Made by a program: the position numbers and the translations under genes. A stretch of 64,000 bases of DNA from G963666945 sp963666945 (GTDB lineage: Bacteria; Bacteroidota; Bacteroidia; Bacteroidales; Marinifilaceae): assembly GCA_963666945.2 (NCBI GenBank), contig CAXXRT010000053.1, forward strand, positions 1 to 64,000, in the 5' to 3' direction. Shown piece after piece: positions 40,157-48,925 of the stretch (position 1 is its first letter; every line of letters starts with the position of its first letter). The notes under the pieces are model-generated. The model did not search any database and was not told where the DNA came from. It was given only the letters and a program-made list of their open reading frames with translations.

Positions 40157-40164
40157 CAAATCTA
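40157..40164 (-). promoter_or_regulatory. -7 box of arcC (TAGATTTG)
   Basis: A full TAnnTTTG match on the minus strand lies 83 bases before the ATG at 40074, with a TTG 18 bases further upstream as a possible -33. Confidence 0.5.
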
Positions 40165-40340
40165 AAAAAAAAAAGTTCTCCGCAATACTTTTTTTGTGAT
40201 TTTTATTTGTGGTTAATTTATTGAGTAACAATAAAATGCATAATTATTCAAGATGGATAATTAAATATGCAAATGATGTTTTTAAAAAAAATGTTATTTT
40301 GTAACTGAAAATGAATTTTTAACTTATGTAAGGAATATTT

Positions 40341-41021
40341 ATGAAAGCTTTTTTAAATTCAAAAAATGGAATTTTTATTGTGTTATTGATACTATGTTTT
40401 TTTTCATGTTCTAGTAAAAAAAACAAAGTGGGATTTTCTGAAGGACATATAGTTTATAAGGTTAATATGCAACAATTTAAATCTTCTGTTTCTTATTTGT
40501 GTCCTGAATCGTTTGATTTATTGTATTCTAAGAAAGGTTTTGCATTTAAATCTTCTTTTATGATGGGACTTATGGAATTTAAGATATTTCATGATTATTC
40601 ATCTGATATAGTAAATATGCTACTAGGAGTTTCTGGAAATGGTCAGTATACCACCTATGAGGTAAAAAAACTTACTGAAAATATGGATAAATTGAATATT
40701 AAGAAAGTAAAAGGTGATATTCAGGTTTTAGGGTATAGCTGTAAATGTATTGAATACAATAATCCTATATATAAGACTTCAGTTAGAATTTATTATTCTG
40801 ATTCTTTCGATTCGAAAATGAGTAATACGATATTTCCTGAGTTAGATATAGAAGGAATGATTTTAAAACTTGAAATTGAGAATAAGGACGGCAAAATAAA
40901 TATAGTAGCCCAGGAATTTTCAGATGAAAAGATATCAACATCTTTATTCAATATACCTGAGACATATAGCAAAACATCTATGGATGAGATTATGGGTATT
41001 ATTAGGGATATGAGTAAATAA
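40341..41021 (+). CDS. Hypothetical lipoprotein, 226 aa
   Basis: A signal peptide with lipobox (LCFFSCSS) is followed by a beta-rich body that begins SEGHIVYKV, a pattern also seen in DUF4412-type and related envelope proteins that resemble LolA/LolB folds. One pair of Cys (GYSCKCIEY) lies mid-way. It stands 55 bases before ftsK in the same direction, but ftsK has its own -7 box. The family match is uncertain. Confidence 0.55.
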   Translation: MKAFLNSKNGIFIVLLILCFFSCSSKKNKVGFSEGHIVYKVNMQQFKSSVSYLCPESFDLLYSKKGFAFKSSFMMGLMEFKIFHDYSSDIVNMLLGVSGNGQYTTYEVKKLTENMDKLNIKKVKGDIQVLGYSCKCIEYNNPIYKTSVRIYYSDSFDSKMSNTIFPELDIEGMILKLEIENKDGKINIVAQEFSDEKISTSLFNIPETYSKTSMDEIMGIIRDMSK

Positions 41022-41025
41022 TTCG

Positions 41026-41033
41026 TAATTTTG
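41026..41033 (+). promoter_or_regulatory. -7 box of ftsK (TAATTTTG)
   Basis: A full TAnnTTTG match directly follows the preceding stop and lies 42 bases before the ftsK ATG. Confidence 0.45.
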
Positions 41034-41075
41034 AAGTCTCAAAACGGATATTAAGCTATATTGAAATAATTGTTT

Positions 41076-43505
41076 ATGACTAAGAAAGTAAAAGGAAATA
41101 AGAAGAAAAATAAAAAAATTCAGAGTATGAATATGTGGAATGATTTGTTGGGTCCCTTAAAGGATAATAGGGTTAAATACGTGACAGGTTTTTTCTTTAT
41201 TTTGTTTGGATTATTTATGTTGCTTGCTTTTGTTTCGTTTTTAATTAATGGGGGAATAGATCAAAGTAAACTTGATATAGAAACAGGAACTCTTTTAATG
41301 GATCCTTCAATAAAAGTTAAAAACTGGGCAGGTAAGCTCGGTGCCATACTTTCAGAATCTTTCATAAATCATGGTTTTGGTATCCCTTCTTTTATATTTG
41401 TATGGCTTTCTATTGTAATAGGACTTAGGTGTATTGGTATTCATCTTTTCAGGGTGATGAAAACATTATTGCTTGGTTCTTTCTTTATATTGTGGGGCTC
41501 AATAATGTTTGCATATTTCTTTGATGTTTTTTCGACGGATTCCTTTGTGTTTCCAGGGGGGATGCACGGTTTTTTTGTCGAGAAATGGATGAATGCCCTG
41601 ATGGGTGGGGTAGGAACGTTCTTTGTTCTTTTTCTATTGTTAGTAACTGTATTGATGTTTTCTTCAAGAAAACTTGTGGATTTTGTAAGTTCTCTTTTTA
41701 GAATAAAAAAAATAAAAGAAGAATTGAGGGTAGATGAGGATGAAATTTATGAAAATAGAACGGATAATTTTGAAATCAATAAATCAGAAGAATTAGATAT
41801 AGACGAAGATTTTTTTATTGGTGGACTTCATGAGCCAGAGGAATTAGTTGATATTGTGCCGGATATAAGTTCAGATATTGTGCCGGATGAAAGTTTTGAT
41901 GAAGATATTGATTTGGAGGATGGGGATGAAGATTTAGAATTGACTGTTGAAAATAGTGGTTTTAAAGAAGAAATTGTGAAGAAAAATATTGTCCCACAGG
42001 ATGATTATGATCCGACAATGGAACTTTCGCGTTATAAATTCCCAGATATAGATTTATTGGAAGATCATAATTCTTCCTTTGCAAGAGTAAGTAAACAGGA
42101 ATTAGAGGATAATAAGAACAAAATAGTTGAAACTCTTCGTAATTATAAGATTGAGATAGTAAAGATAAAGGCAACAATTGGTCCAACGGTTACTCTTTAT
42201 GAGATAGTTCCTGCACCTGGTGTTCGCATATCTAAAATTAAAAGTCTTGAGGATGATATTGCATTGAGCCTTTCAGCTCTAGGCATACGTATTATCGCTC
42301 CAATTCCAGGAAGAGGGACTATTGGTATAGAGGTTCCAAATCAGGCTCCTGAGGTAGTGTCAATGAAAAGTATAATAGCATCTAAGAAATTTCAGGAGTC
42401 TGGATATGCTCTTCCTGTAGCCCTTGGTAAGACCATATCTAATGAAATATTTACTTTTGACCTGGCAAAGATGCCACATCTATTGGTTGCTGGGGCAACA
42501 GGTCAGGGAAAGTCTGTTGGTCTTAATGCAATAATTACATCTTTGTTATATAAGAAACATCCTTCTCAGTTAAAGTTTGTGATGGTTGATCCTAAAAAGG
42601 TCGAGCTTAGCATATATTCTGTAATAGAAAAGCATTATCTGGCAAAACTTCCTGATGCGGAAGAGCCAATTATTACAGAGACAGGAAAGGTTGTTGCAAC
42701 CCTCAATTCATTGTGTGTTGAAATGGATTCGCGATATGAGCTATTAAAGATGGCTCATGTGAGAAATGTTAAAGAGTATAACTCTAAATTTATAAAAAGG
42801 AGACTTAATCCAGATAAGGGGCATAGATATCTTCCTTATATTGTTGTTGTTGTTGATGAGTTTGCCGATTTAATTATGACAGCTGGTAAAGAAGTAGAAC
42901 AGCCAATAGCACGTATTGCCCAGCTTGCCAGGGCTGTAGGTATTCATATGATAATTGCAACACAGAGACCGTCAACAAATATAATTACAGGGGTAATAAA
43001 GGCGAATTTTCCTGCTCGTATTGCTTTTAAGGTGGCATCAATGATAGATTCCAGAACTATTCTTGATTCTCCAGGTGCAAATCAGTTGATAGGTAGAGGA
43101 GATATGCTTGTTTCTATAGGAAGTGATTTGATACGAGTGCAGTGTGCCTTTGTGGATACTCCGGAGGTTGATGCCATTACAGAGCATATATCGAATCAGC
43201 AGGGTTATCCTACTGCAATGTTATTGCCTGAATATGTAAGTGAATCATCAGGTGGTGATAATTGTGATGTTGATTTAGGTAAGAAAGATCCTTTATTTGA
43301 GGATGCAGCTCGTTTAGTTGTCTTGTCTCAACAGGGGTCAACCTCTTCAATACAGAGAAGATTTTCTATAGGTTACAATCGAGCTGGGCGTATAGTAGAT
43401 CAGCTTGAGGCAGCAGGGATTGTAGGTCCTTTTGAAGGTAGCAAAGCAAGACAGGTTCTTGTTCCTGATGAATATAGTTTAGAACAGATGTTTAGAGATT
43501 TTTAA
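41076..43505 (+). CDS. ftsK: DNA translocase FtsK
   Basis: This septal DNA pump clears chromosomes from the division site and helps resolve dimers. Four membrane segments lie in residues 30-200. An acidic linker follows (about 225-310; EDIDLEDGDEDLELT), then the RecA-like motor with Walker A GATGQGKS near 474 and Walker B VVVDEFADL near 590, and the C-terminal winged-helix gamma domain (SIQRRFSIGYNRAGRIVDQLEAAGIV). Length is 809 residues from ATG 41076. LolA follows 34 bases later, a standard Bacteroidota pairing. Confidence 0.95.
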   Translation: MTKKVKGNKKKNKKIQSMNMWNDLLGPLKDNRVKYVTGFFFILFGLFMLLAFVSFLINGGIDQSKLDIETGTLLMDPSIKVKNWAGKLGAILSESFINHGFGIPSFIFVWLSIVIGLRCIGIHLFRVMKTLLLGSFFILWGSIMFAYFFDVFSTDSFVFPGGMHGFFVEKWMNALMGGVGTFFVLFLLLVTVLMFSSRKLVDFVSSLFRIKKIKEELRVDEDEIYENRTDNFEINKSEELDIDEDFFIGGLHEPEELVDIVPDISSDIVPDESFDEDIDLEDGDEDLELTVENSGFKEEIVKKNIVPQDDYDPTMELSRYKFPDIDLLEDHNSSFARVSKQELEDNKNKIVETLRNYKIEIVKIKATIGPTVTLYEIVPAPGVRISKIKSLEDDIALSLSALGIRIIAPIPGRGTIGIEVPNQAPEVVSMKSIIASKKFQESGYALPVALGKTISNEIFTFDLAKMPHLLVAGATGQGKSVGLNAIITSLLYKKHPSQLKFVMVDPKKVELSIYSVIEKHYLAKLPDAEEPIITETGKVVATLNSLCVEMDSRYELLKMAHVRNVKEYNSKFIKRRLNPDKGHRYLPYIVVVVDEFADLIMTAGKEVEQPIARIAQLARAVGIHMIIATQRPSTNIITGVIKANFPARIAFKVASMIDSRTILDSPGANQLIGRGDMLVSIGSDLIRVQCAFVDTPEVDAITEHISNQQGYPTAMLLPEYVSESSGGDNCDVDLGKKDPLFEDAARLVVLSQQGSTSSIQRRFSIGYNRAGRIVDQLEAAGIVGPFEGSKARQVLVPDEYSLEQMFRDF

Positions 43506-43539
43506 TAAAGAATTTTAATAGGATAATAAAAATATTGAA

Positions 43540-44184
43540 ATGAAAAGACTTGGTTTAATAGTTGTAATGATTGTGTTTACATTAGGTGTTTTTGCACAAA
43601 AAGATGAATCAGCAAAAAAGATTCTTGATAAAGTGGCTAATACTTATAAAACTTATGGCTCTTTTAGTATTGAATTTAGTTTGACCATGGAAAATAAAGC
43701 AGAAGATATTAAGGAGACATCAAATGGTTGTGCTGATATTCAGAATGGTAAATATAAAGTATGCCTGATGGGTACAGAGACATATTTTGATGGAAAAACA
43801 AGATATTCGTATATAAAAGATGCAGAAGAAGTGAATATAAGTGAGGTTGATGAGGATGATGAGTCTATGTTAAATCCCGCAAAGATATTTGATCTTTATA
43901 AGACTGGCTTTAATTATAAGCTTGTTAAGGAATGGAATGAAAATGGGAAATCGGTTGCAGAGGTTGAATTAATACCAATAGATGAGGAAGTGGAGTATAA
44001 ATCTGCAATTGTTAAAATTGAAAAAACTACAAATCACATTCTTTCTTTTACAACAATTGGAGTAGAAGGTAATAATGTAACTATAAAATTACTGAATTTG
44101 ATTAAGGATCGGAATTTTATTAAAGACCATTTTGTTTTTGATGCTAAATTGCACCCCAATGTTGAGGTTATAGATATGAGGTAA
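43540..44184 (+). CDS. LolA-like outer-membrane lipoprotein carrier
   Basis: The 214-residue protein has a signal peptide (IVVMIVFTLGVFAQ) and the LolA half-barrel pattern: ILDKVANTYKTYGSFSIEFSL, YFDGKTRYSY, GFNYKLVKEW. It would carry lipoproteins across the periplasm to the outer membrane, fitting the many lipoproteins around. It is co-transcribed with ftsK, and its stop is 6 bases from the stop of the converging response-regulator gene. Confidence 0.85.
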   Translation: MKRLGLIVVMIVFTLGVFAQKDESAKKILDKVANTYKTYGSFSIEFSLTMENKAEDIKETSNGCADIQNGKYKVCLMGTETYFDGKTRYSYIKDAEEVNISEVDEDDESMLNPAKIFDLYKTGFNYKLVKEWNENGKSVAEVELIPIDEEVEYKSAIVKIEKTTNHILSFTTIGVEGNNVTIKLLNLIKDRNFIKDHFVFDAKLHPNVEVIDMR

Positions 44185-44190
44185 AAAAGA

Positions 44191-45762
44191 TTAATTATTT
44201 TTACATTTAAACAGTAGCATAGTTCTGTCGTCATCGAAAGTGCTAATATTTTCTTCCGACATAAAAATCTCTTCTATTTGTTGGGTAGTAATTGTGTCGT
44301 CGGAACTATGACTATTGAAGATTTTTTCCAGGGGTTTATGTCCTGTCATTTCATTTGAATTTCTTCCTTTTGCTTCTGTATATCCATCCGTATAAAATAG
44401 TAATTTATCTTTTTTTTCAAGTTTTATATCCATTTTCATATATTCAACTTCAGGAAGTACTCCTAATACAGTGCCTGTAATATTTAGTTGTTGAATGTAG
44501 TTTTCTTTATGGTTATAGTAGAGTGGTCTTAATGCACCGGCAGAACTTATATGCAGGCTGTTGTTGTTGTGAGTATACCCTATGATACTGATAGTTGCAA
44601 ATACATCGGAAAGACTTTTGTCATTGTAAATGAATGTATTTAGTTTATTAAGAATATTTTGTGGATTTGTTAGGTTTTCTTTGTTAAGGAAATTTGTATT
44701 AAACAAGATGATGCTTTTCAGGTATGCAATATAAGCAGGTTGAATAAACCAGGCATTCCAGCTTTTCCCCATTACATCGCCCATGATAGTGAGGCTGTCG
44801 CCATCTTTTGACGAATACAGTTCGTAATAATCTCCACCAGGAATATTGTTATAGCATTTATGCAGAATATCAATATTTATTTTATCGTTTTCGTATTTTG
44901 AATTTGGTTTGCAGTTAAAGGGAGATTTGTCAGCAGCTTGATTTAATGCATGTAAATATTTTGTTTTGAGTTCAAATTCTCTACTCAGTTTGGAATTAAT
45001 TTCAGTAGCTGTGAGAGATTGTTTTTGGTATTTAAGGATATGCCCGTTTATATTGTTCTTATAAAGATTTTCTATTGAGTTTTCAGATGTGTTAGGTGAA
45101 ATAAGAAAATATACCGGGATGTTAATGTCTGCGAAGGAAATTAGTTTTTCCAGGATTTTTATTGCCCAATGTGCTGTTTCATCAATTAATACTCCCCAAA
45201 TATTTTCACTACCTAGTTTTGAGAAAAGTTTTTTTTCGTCATAAACAGTAAATAACCTGTAGTTTATCCTAAAACTTTCAACATTATAATTGTTGAAAGG
45301 GGAGTTGCATAAAATAAGTCCTCCTTTTTCTGTTTCCAGTATTTGTTTCTGAAATGTGGATATTGATTCTTTATTTTTTAGACTTCTGTTGAGAAGTATT
45401 TTGATTTTCGAAATAAATATATCCTTATTAATAGGTTTGATAAGGTAGTCGTCAGCACCATCTTTAAGGTTTTGAACCCAAATCTCTTCTTCTTTCTTTC
45501 CAGAGATAAAAATAAATGGAATATTAGAATATTCTGGCATATTACGGATAGACCGAACTAGTTTATTGCCATCCATGTGTGGCATTATTAGATCGGAAAT
45601 TATCAGATCGTAGTAATTTTTTTTAACTTTTAGCAAGGCCTCTTCACCGCTTCTGGCAGAATCAATTTTGTAGTTCTGAGATTCCAGAAGTGATTCCATT
45701 AAAAGAATAGTAATTTCATCATCATCAACAATAAGAATGTATGGTTTACTTTCTTTGCTCAT
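44191..45762 (-). CDS. Response regulator with PP2C/SpoIIE phosphatase output
   Basis: Residues 1-125 are a receiver domain with phospho-acceptor Asp57 (ISDLIMPHMDG) and the Lys in YLIKPIN near 109. A middle part (about 140-255) looks like a degenerate second receiver. Residues about 285-520 are a PP2C phosphatase of the SpoIIE/RsbU type: NIPGGDYYELY, GDVMGKSWNAWF, DGYTEAKG and FDDDRTMLL supply the metal-binding Asp residues. It should dephosphorylate a STAS anti-anti-sigma protein, encoded by the gene 3 bases upstream. No partner kinase or anti-sigma factor is present here. Confidence 0.9.
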   Translation of the reverse strand: MSKESKPYILIVDDDEITILLMESLLESQNYKIDSARSGEEALLKVKKNYYDLIISDLIMPHMDGNKLVRSIRNMPEYSNIPFIFISGKKEEEIWVQNLKDGADDYLIKPINKDIFISKIKILLNRSLKNKESISTFQKQILETEKGGLILCNSPFNNYNVESFRINYRLFTVYDEKKLFSKLGSENIWGVLIDETAHWAIKILEKLISFADINIPVYFLISPNTSENSIENLYKNNINGHILKYQKQSLTATEINSKLSREFELKTKYLHALNQAADKSPFNCKPNSKYENDKINIDILHKCYNNIPGGDYYELYSSKDGDSLTIMGDVMGKSWNAWFIQPAYIAYLKSIILFNTNFLNKENLTNPQNILNKLNTFIYNDKSLSDVFATISIIGYTHNNNSLHISSAGALRPLYYNHKENYIQQLNITGTVLGVLPEVEYMKMDIKLEKKDKLLFYTDGYTEAKGRNSNEMTGHKPLEKIFNSHSSDDTITTQQIEEIFMSEENISTFDDDRTMLLFKCKNN

Positions 45763-45765
45763 TTG

Positions 45766-46104
45766 TTAAAAATTATTGATAGCTGTTGTTAAATTTTTCT
45801 CAATATCGAATACTTTATGAAGATGAATGAGTTCGAACATTTCCAATAGTTCGTGATTAATATTGCAAAGTTTAAGTTTACAGTCATTATTTCGGGCGAA
45901 TTTAAGAATGGAAATAAGGGCCCCAAAACCAGAACTATCTATAAAAGAGATGTTCTCCAGGTTGATTATTAATTTAGTATTGGAATTAGTAAGATGTGCC
46001 TTGATTTCTTCTTTGAATTGTTCTGCAATAATGACATTAAGTTTTGACGTATCAGTTATTATTGCTTCTTTTATCGTACTGTGTTGGTTTATCTTAATAA
46101 ACAT
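45766..46104 (-). CDS. STAS anti-anti-sigma factor-like protein
   Basis: The 112-residue STAS domain has the RsbV/SpoIIAA signature FIDSSGFGALI, with the phosphorylatable Ser at 57 or 58. In partner switching the unphosphorylated form binds an anti-sigma kinase. It lies between the Hpt gene and the receiver-PP2C gene on the minus strand, 3 bases from the latter. Confidence 0.9.
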   Translation of the reverse strand: MFIKINQHSTIKEAIITDTSKLNVIIAEQFKEEIKAHLTNSNTKLIINLENISFIDSSGFGALISILKFARNNDCKLKLCNINHELLEMFELIHLHKVFDIEKNLTTAINNF

Positions 46105-46131
46105 ACCCTTGTTTTTAATAAATTTTAATAA

Positions 46132-46584
46132 CTAGTGTTTTGTTAGTTCTTGCTTTATCTTAATGATTTCATCAACGGCATAGTGGAATGATGATTTAAT
46201 AAAAGCGATCTCGTTGTTAATGTTTTTTTCATTTCCCTTTGTGTAACCGGATCTTTGTATGTAAGTAAAAAGTTTTTCTTCCTCTTTAGTCATATCCATT
46301 TTCTTCATTAGATCAAGGAAGGTTAGTCCTTTGGCATTTTTTTCAATTTTTTCAAGACTATCTCCGATTTGAACCATACCCATAGTTCTACAAGAGGCTT
46401 TTGCCTTATGGGATGTGGTTCCTAATAAAAGCCAGTCTTTGATGTTATGTGCATGTAGTATGGTGGAGTAATAATTATTGGCAATTTTACTAAATACTTC
46501 AATACTTTCACATATTATTTCTTCGTCTCCTCCAAAAATATCCATTAATAGGTTGATGTCTATATGTTTAAAATTTTGATACAT
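46132..46584 (-). CDS. Hpt-domain phosphotransfer protein
   Basis: This 150-residue helical protein carries TSHKAKASCRTMG, with the phospho-accepting histidine at residue 59 followed by the K.K pattern of histidine phosphotransfer domains. It begins the operon and probably passes phosphate to the receiver at Asp57 of the PP2C protein. The donor kinase is encoded elsewhere. Confidence 0.82.
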   Translation of the reverse strand: MYQNFKHIDINLLMDIFGGDEEIICESIEVFSKIANNYYSTILHAHNIKDWLLLGTTSHKAKASCRTMGMVQIGDSLEKIEKNAKGLTFLDLMKKMDMTKEEEKLFTYIQRSGYTKGNEKNINNEIAFIKSSFHYAVDEIIKIKQELTKH

Positions 46585-46629
46585 TTTCTGTTATGCTATA
46601 TGATATCGAATTATTATTTTAAATTATAT

Positions 46630-46637
46630 CAAATATA
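46630..46637 (-). promoter_or_regulatory. -7 box of the Hpt-STAS-PP2C operon (TATATTTG)
   Basis: A full TAnnTTTG match on the minus strand lies 46 bases before the ATG at 46584. Confidence 0.45.
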
Positions 46638-46714
46638 CAAAAAATATATTTGAAGTAAATTGTCAGAACTATGTAATTTTCTTGTTAACCAAATGAATAT
46701 GTGAAAAAAATTCA

Positions 46715-46722
46715 TAAATTTG
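46715..46722 (+). promoter_or_regulatory. -7 box of gcvT (TAAATTTG)
   Basis: A full TAnnTTTG match lies 85 bases before the gcvT ATG. The leader shows no glycine-riboswitch fold that I can find. Confidence 0.45.
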
Positions 46723-46806
46723 CGACAATAAAATACAAATAATATTTAGTGGTTAATTATGAGTTTGTTAGTAGTATGATAACATTCTCGTTAAAAGCAT
46801 ATATAA

Positions 46807-47904
46807 ATGAAAAAAACAGCATTTACTCACTTTCATGAAGAGTTAGGAGCTAGAATGGCTCCATTCGCAGGCTATAATATGCCCATAGAATATAACAATG
46901 GTATCAAAGAAGAGCACAACTGTGTTCGTGAGAAGTTAGGAGTTTTTGATGTATCTCATATGGGAGAGTTTTGGGTAGAAGGAGAAAAAGCTTTCCAGCT
47001 GATTCAAAAACTAACATCTAATGATGTAGCTGCTTTAACTGATGGTAAAGTGCAGTATTCTTGTTTCCCTAACGGAAAAGGTGGTATTGTAGATGATTTA
47101 TTGGTTTATCGTTTTAAAGCTGATAAATATTTATTAGTAGTAAATGCTGCTAATATTGATAAAGATTGGGCTTGGTGTATTAAGTATGCTGAAGAGCTAG
47201 GCATGGAGATTGGTAAAGATATTATAAATGTATCTGATGAGTGGTGCCAGCTTGCTGTTCAGGGACCTTTAGCACTTAAGGCAATGCAGAAGCTAACTGA
47301 TGCTAATGTTGTGGATATGGAATATTATACCTTCCAGGAAATTACATTTGCAGGAATAGAAAATGTGTGTTTTTCAACAACTGGATATACTGGTTCAGGA
47401 GGTTGCGAGATATATGCAAAAAATGAGCATGCTGATAAAATATGGAAAGCAGTATTTGAAGCAGGTGAAGAGTTTGGAATTCAACCAATAGGTTTAGGTG
47501 CTCGTGATACTTTACGTTTAGAGGCTGGTTTCTGTTTATATGGAAATGATATTGATGATGAACATTGCCCAATAGAAGCAGGACTTGGGTGGATAACTAA
47601 GTTTGTTGATGGTAATGACTTTATTGATAGAGAGTATAACGAGAAGATGAAAGCTGATAAACCAACCCGTTGGTTGAAAAGCATAGAGCTTATCGATAAA
47701 GGTATTGCCCGTCATGGTTACGATATTGAGGATGCAGAAGGTAATGTTATCGGAGTTATTACTTCAGGAACTTCATCTCCAATGACAGGGAAATCAATAG
47801 CAATGGGATATGTGAATACTCCATTTCATAAGCTTGATACAGAGGTGTTTATTAGGGTGCGTAAAAAAGCTATTAAGGCTAAAATTGTAAAATCTTTTAT
47901 GTAA
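46807..47904 (+). CDS. gcvT: Glycine cleavage system T protein (aminomethyltransferase)
   Basis: GcvT takes the aminomethyl group from lipoyl-GcvH and yields methylene-tetrahydrofolate and ammonia. The folate-binding pattern is clear: MAPFAGYNMPIEY, GVFDVSHMGEF, VQYSCFPN.KGGIVDDLLVYR, CFSTTGYTGSGGCEIY and GARDTLRLEAGFCLYGND. Length is 365 residues, as usual. The gcvP and gcvH genes are not adjacent. It is followed by a weak terminator. Confidence 0.96.
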   Translation: MKKTAFTHFHEELGARMAPFAGYNMPIEYNNGIKEEHNCVREKLGVFDVSHMGEFWVEGEKAFQLIQKLTSNDVAALTDGKVQYSCFPNGKGGIVDDLLVYRFKADKYLLVVNAANIDKDWAWCIKYAEELGMEIGKDIINVSDEWCQLAVQGPLALKAMQKLTDANVVDMEYYTFQEITFAGIENVCFSTTGYTGSGGCEIYAKNEHADKIWKAVFEAGEEFGIQPIGLGARDTLRLEAGFCLYGNDIDDEHCPIEAGLGWITKFVDGNDFIDREYNEKMKADKPTRWLKSIELIDKGIARHGYDIEDAEGNVIGVITSGTSSPMTGKSIAMGYVNTPFHKLDTEVFIRVRKKAIKAKIVKSFM

Positions 47905-47927
47905 GAGATATTTGACCACAATATATG

Positions 47928-47959
47928 AGGGTTGTGTCTATATGGATGCAACCCTTTTG
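47928..47959 (+). terminator. Probable terminator after gcvT
   Basis: A 7-bp GC-rich stem (agggttg / caaccct) with a 14-nt loop is followed by four T. Confidence 0.6.
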
Positions 47960-48047
47960 TATTTATTTAATTTTGATATTTTGTAATTATTTTGAATTAT
48001 ATAGTTCAATTTTAATTTTAGATAATATTCATATAAGTTTTTATAGT

Positions 48048-48758
48048 ATGCAAAAATTGGATGTTTTTCTATCCCCTTTGTTGGTAGAAGCACAGAGGAG
48101 AGAGTATGATAAATTTGTTGTTATTGATTTGTTTAGGGCGACAACAGCTTTTTGTACGGCATTTCACTTTGGAGTGAAAGAAATAATCCCTTTTGCTGAA
48201 GTAGACGATGCTATGAAAATGAGAGATAAAGGATTTTTAATTGCCGGAGAAAGAAATGGTAATAAGATTGAAGGGTTTGATTTTGGAAATTCTCCTTTTG
48301 ATTTCATGAATAAAAGCCTATTTGGACGTTCATTGGCATTTACAACAACAAACGGAACAAAATGTATAAATACCGTAAAGAACAAAGGAGAGGTTTTGGT
48401 AGCATCATATAATAATATTTCTTCAGTTATTGAATACTTGATAAAAGAGAAAGAAGATGTAGCCATAGTTTGTTCCGGATGGAAAGGAATGCCAAATATA
48501 GAGGATAGTATATGTGCGGGAGCTTTAGCTAATGAGTTGATTAAGTTTGGGTATATGGCTGTAGAAGATAGTGTTAATATTTGTATTGACATATATTCAA
48601 ATTCATTGCCTAATGAACTTAGGTATATTGAAGAGAAATCTACCCGAGTGGCTTCAAGAATGAATGTATTGGGTGATGATTTTAGAAAATGTATGGAAAA
48701 AGATATATACAAAGTTTTACCCAAACTTAATGGAGATAGAATTATTAATATAATATAA
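48048..48758 (+). CDS. 2-phosphosulfolactate phosphatase (ComB family)
   Basis: The 236-residue protein begins MQKLDVFLSPL and has VVIDLFRATTAFCTAF, FIAGERNG-like LIAGERNGNKIEGFDFGNSP, TTTNGTKCI and VCSGWKGMPNIEDSICAGAL, matching ComB. ComB removes phosphate from 2-phosphosulfolactate on the way to sulfolactate or coenzyme M. In Bacteroidota its physiological use is unclear; a role in sulfonate metabolism is an inference. ATG 48048 is used because the family N-terminus begins there. Confidence 0.85.
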   Translation: MQKLDVFLSPLLVEAQRREYDKFVVIDLFRATTAFCTAFHFGVKEIIPFAEVDDAMKMRDKGFLIAGERNGNKIEGFDFGNSPFDFMNKSLFGRSLAFTTTNGTKCINTVKNKGEVLVASYNNISSVIEYLIKEKEDVAIVCSGWKGMPNIEDSICAGALANELIKFGYMAVEDSVNICIDIYSNSLPNELRYIEEKSTRVASRMNVLGDDFRKCMEKDIYKVLPKLNGDRIINII

Positions 48759-48925
48759 ATGAGAGGCAGATATTTAACTGTCTTATTATTAACATTAAGA
48801 AAAGTGTTGTAGAATACTAAAAATATTTCAATAAAAACCTTTTTTTTTACATCTTTATTTGCATTTTTGTGGTCTGTAATACTTAATGATTTAAAAATAA
48901 TATAATCAATAAATTAATTGATAAA

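Noticed and set aside
46585..46806. Glycine riboswitch before gcvT
   Set aside because: The 222-bp leader is extremely AT-rich and shows no paired helices or conserved core of the aptamer.
47925..48047. Longer N-terminus for the ComB-type gene
   Set aside because: The extra 41 residues overlap the gcvT terminator region, and the family N-terminus begins at MQKLDVFLSPL.
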